Positions 5,497 to 6,562 of a DNA stretch of 6,562 nucleotides are shown here, piece after piece. The first letter of the stretch is position 1. Each line of letters begins with the position of its first letter. This DNA comes from Thermoprotei archaeon (GTDB lineage Archaea > Thermoproteota > Thermoprotei > QMSL01 > B3-G16). Under the pieces are notes generated by a model. That model worked only from the letters and a program-made list of their open reading frames with translations, had not been told where the DNA came from and ran no database searches. Location of the stretch: assembly GCA_021158375.1 (NCBI GenBank), contig JAGGUS010000199.1, positions 1-6,562 on the forward strand. Reading direction: 5' to 3'. The position numbers and the translations under genes are program-made.

Positions 5497-5530
5497 GGTA
5501 TTCACAATACTCTATAGTAGGGGGTGTTAG

Positions 5531-6562
5531 ATGCGTCTTGTGAATATAGGTATAGCCATGCTTGGTGATGAGCGAAAGAGCGTTATGGAAAGGCTTGAAG
5601 ATGCATGTATGGAACGTATGCATAGGCTTGCGGATATCATAAGAAAAGGAGTTAGATATAAAGGAGGTAATGTTCCTGAGGTCATAGTAGCACCTAAGGT
5701 CATATCATCAATAAAGGATTCAAAAGAGGTAGGTGAATATTTTGTTAAGAACAAGATAGGAATACTTATCATACAATACTACATATGGGACTATCCCTAT
5801 TTAGTATGGCCTCTTGTCAATATAGTAGGCAAAGATAAGCCTATACTTAACGTCTCTAATAACGAAGGCGAGTATCCTGGTAATGTCGGCCTTCTAGCTA
5901 CTGATGGTGCTTTAAGGCAAAGCGGATTAAGAACACATAGAGTGATAGGTGACATAGAAGATCCGTCTGTTCAAAAGAAAATCATAGACTGGATCATGGC
6001 TGCTGAGGCTTTTGCATCCCTTAGGGGACAGGTTTATGGAATGTACGGCGGGCACTCTATGGGAATGGAAACCGGTTATTTCCACTTAGTACCCATTCAG
6101 AAGACCTTAGGTATCACGGTGTATCAAATAGATCAATTGCTCCTTGAAAAGGAGATGGAAAATGTGAGTGATGAGGAAGTGGAAAGGGGATTCAAATGGC
6201 TAAGCGATATGCTTGGAGATAGAATAAAATATGATGGTAAAATGTTAACTCCTGAGAAGCTAAAAGCGCAGATAAGGCTGTACCTAGCCATGAAAAAAGT
6301 AAATGAAGAATATGGATTCGATTTCTGTGGAATAAAAGGACAGAGGGAGTTTACAGAACACATCGTAATAACTGATGTTGCAGAAATGCTCATGAATGAT
6401 CCTTACGATTGGAACGGCTCTAAGGAGCCGTTTGTATGTGCTACAGAGGCTGATTCGCTCGGCGCTATTACGATGCAGATATTGAAGTATATCGGCGGTG
6501 GTATTCCAGTACTCTTTGCCGATGTAAGGCTTTATGTCCCTGAAAAAGACCTCTGGCTTTTC
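5531..6562 (+). CDS. L-fucose isomerase homologue (3' end outside window)
   Basis: 344 codons are open from ATG 5531 to the window end. The protein resembles E. coli FucI, which interconverts L-fucose and L-fuculose with Mn2+ in the cytoplasm. Landmarks in order: IGIAMLGDERKSVMERLE (residues 6-23, equivalent to the FucI N-terminus), YGGHSMGM (172-179), GIKGQREFTEH (267-277), DVAEMLMNDPYDWNG (282-296), EPFVCATEADSL (299-310) and FADVRLY (329-335). Glu306 and Asp331 correspond to metal ligands E337 and D361 of the E. coli enzyme; the spacing is 25 rather than 24 residues. The third ligand (His528 in E. coli) would lie beyond the window. The N-terminal part is about 30 residues shorter than in E. 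coli. ATG 5531 is supported by GGGGTG 4 nt upstream, a well-placed TATA box and N-terminal alignment. The substrate could be L-fucose, D-arabinose or a related sugar; no fuculose kinase or aldolase is visible. Confidence 0.93.
   Translation, partial: MRLVNIGIAMLGDERKSVMERLEDACMERMHRLADIIRKGVRYKGGNVPEVIVAPKVISSIKDSKEVGEYFVKNKIGILIIQYYIWDYPYLVWPLVNIVGKDKPILNVSNNEGEYPGNVGLLATDGALRQSGLRTHRVIGDIEDPSVQKKIIDWIMAAEAFASLRGQVYGMYGGHSMGMETGYFHLVPIQKTLGITVYQIDQLLLEKEMENVSDEEVERGFKWLSDMLGDRIKYDGKMLTPEKLKAQIRLYLAMKKVNEEYGFDFCGIKGQREFTEHIVITDVAEMLMNDPYDWNGSKEPFVCATEADSLGAITMQILKYIGGGIPVLFADVRLYVPEKDLWLF

Larger units (their letters stand above)
5365..5530. promoter_or_regulatory. Divergent promoter region between the DxDxDG gene and the fucose isomerase gene
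   Basis: This 166-bp spacer holds both TATA boxes (5400-5406 minus, 5489-5496 plus) about 90 bp apart, and a ribosome site for each gene. No clear inverted or direct repeat suited to a shared regulator was found, so coordinated control is possible but unsupported. Confidence 0.45.

Noticed and set aside
5527..5772. Minus-strand open frame of 81 codons
   Set aside because: It is the antisense of the N-terminal part of the fucose isomerase, which has a promoter, ribosome site and family motifs.
6133..6393. Minus-strand open frame of 86 codons
   Set aside because: It is serine- and phenylalanine-rich antisense of the fucose isomerase core, with no motif of its own.

Overview
The window looks like chromosomal DNA of a thermophilic archaeon, most likely from the Thermoproteota (crenarchaeal) side. 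The evidence is AT-rich sequence, heavy use of ATA, AGA and AGG codons, archaeal TATA-box promoters placed so that several messages would be leaderless, U-rich terminators, TTG and GTG starts, and gene families known from hyperthermophiles (a Pab87-like S12 serine hydrolase, an archaeal BioD-like P-loop ATPase). The exact lineage cannot be fixed from this sequence alone. No rRNA, tRNA, CRISPR array or insertion sequence was seen.

Layout. Positions 1-626 (minus) hold the N-terminal 208 codons of a BadF/BadG-type sugar kinase (N-acetylglucosamine-kinase-like) with a TTG start; the rest lies outside the window. Just upstream on the same strand is a glycerophosphodiester phosphodiesterase (691-1419). 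A promoter region of about 250 bp separates it from a divergently read Nudix hydrolase of the ADP-ribose pyrophosphatase type (1668-2213). A BioD/MobB-like P-loop ATPase (2338-3204) follows on the plus strand and overlaps tail-to-tail by 20 bp with a long serine hydrolase of the beta-lactamase/CubicO (S12) family on the minus strand (3185-4582). A gene-free stretch of 428 bp (4583-5010) then carries a 14-bp perfect palindrome and a possible decayed reading frame. A small orphan beta-rich protein with a DxDxDG calcium-loop motif (5011-5364, minus, GTG start) is divergent from the final gene, an L-fucose isomerase homologue (5531 to the window end, plus) cut off before its C-terminus.

Function. 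The window reads as a patchwork of mostly single-gene units rather than one operon. Two genes touch sugar metabolism (the BadF-type kinase and the FucI-type isomerase), two handle phosphodiester or pyrophosphate housekeeping (GDPD and ADPR-type Nudix), and one is a cytoplasmic S12 hydrolase. The parts with least known biology are the BioD-like ATPase, the DxDxDG protein sharing a 166-bp divergent promoter region with the isomerase, and the 4583-5010 spacer.
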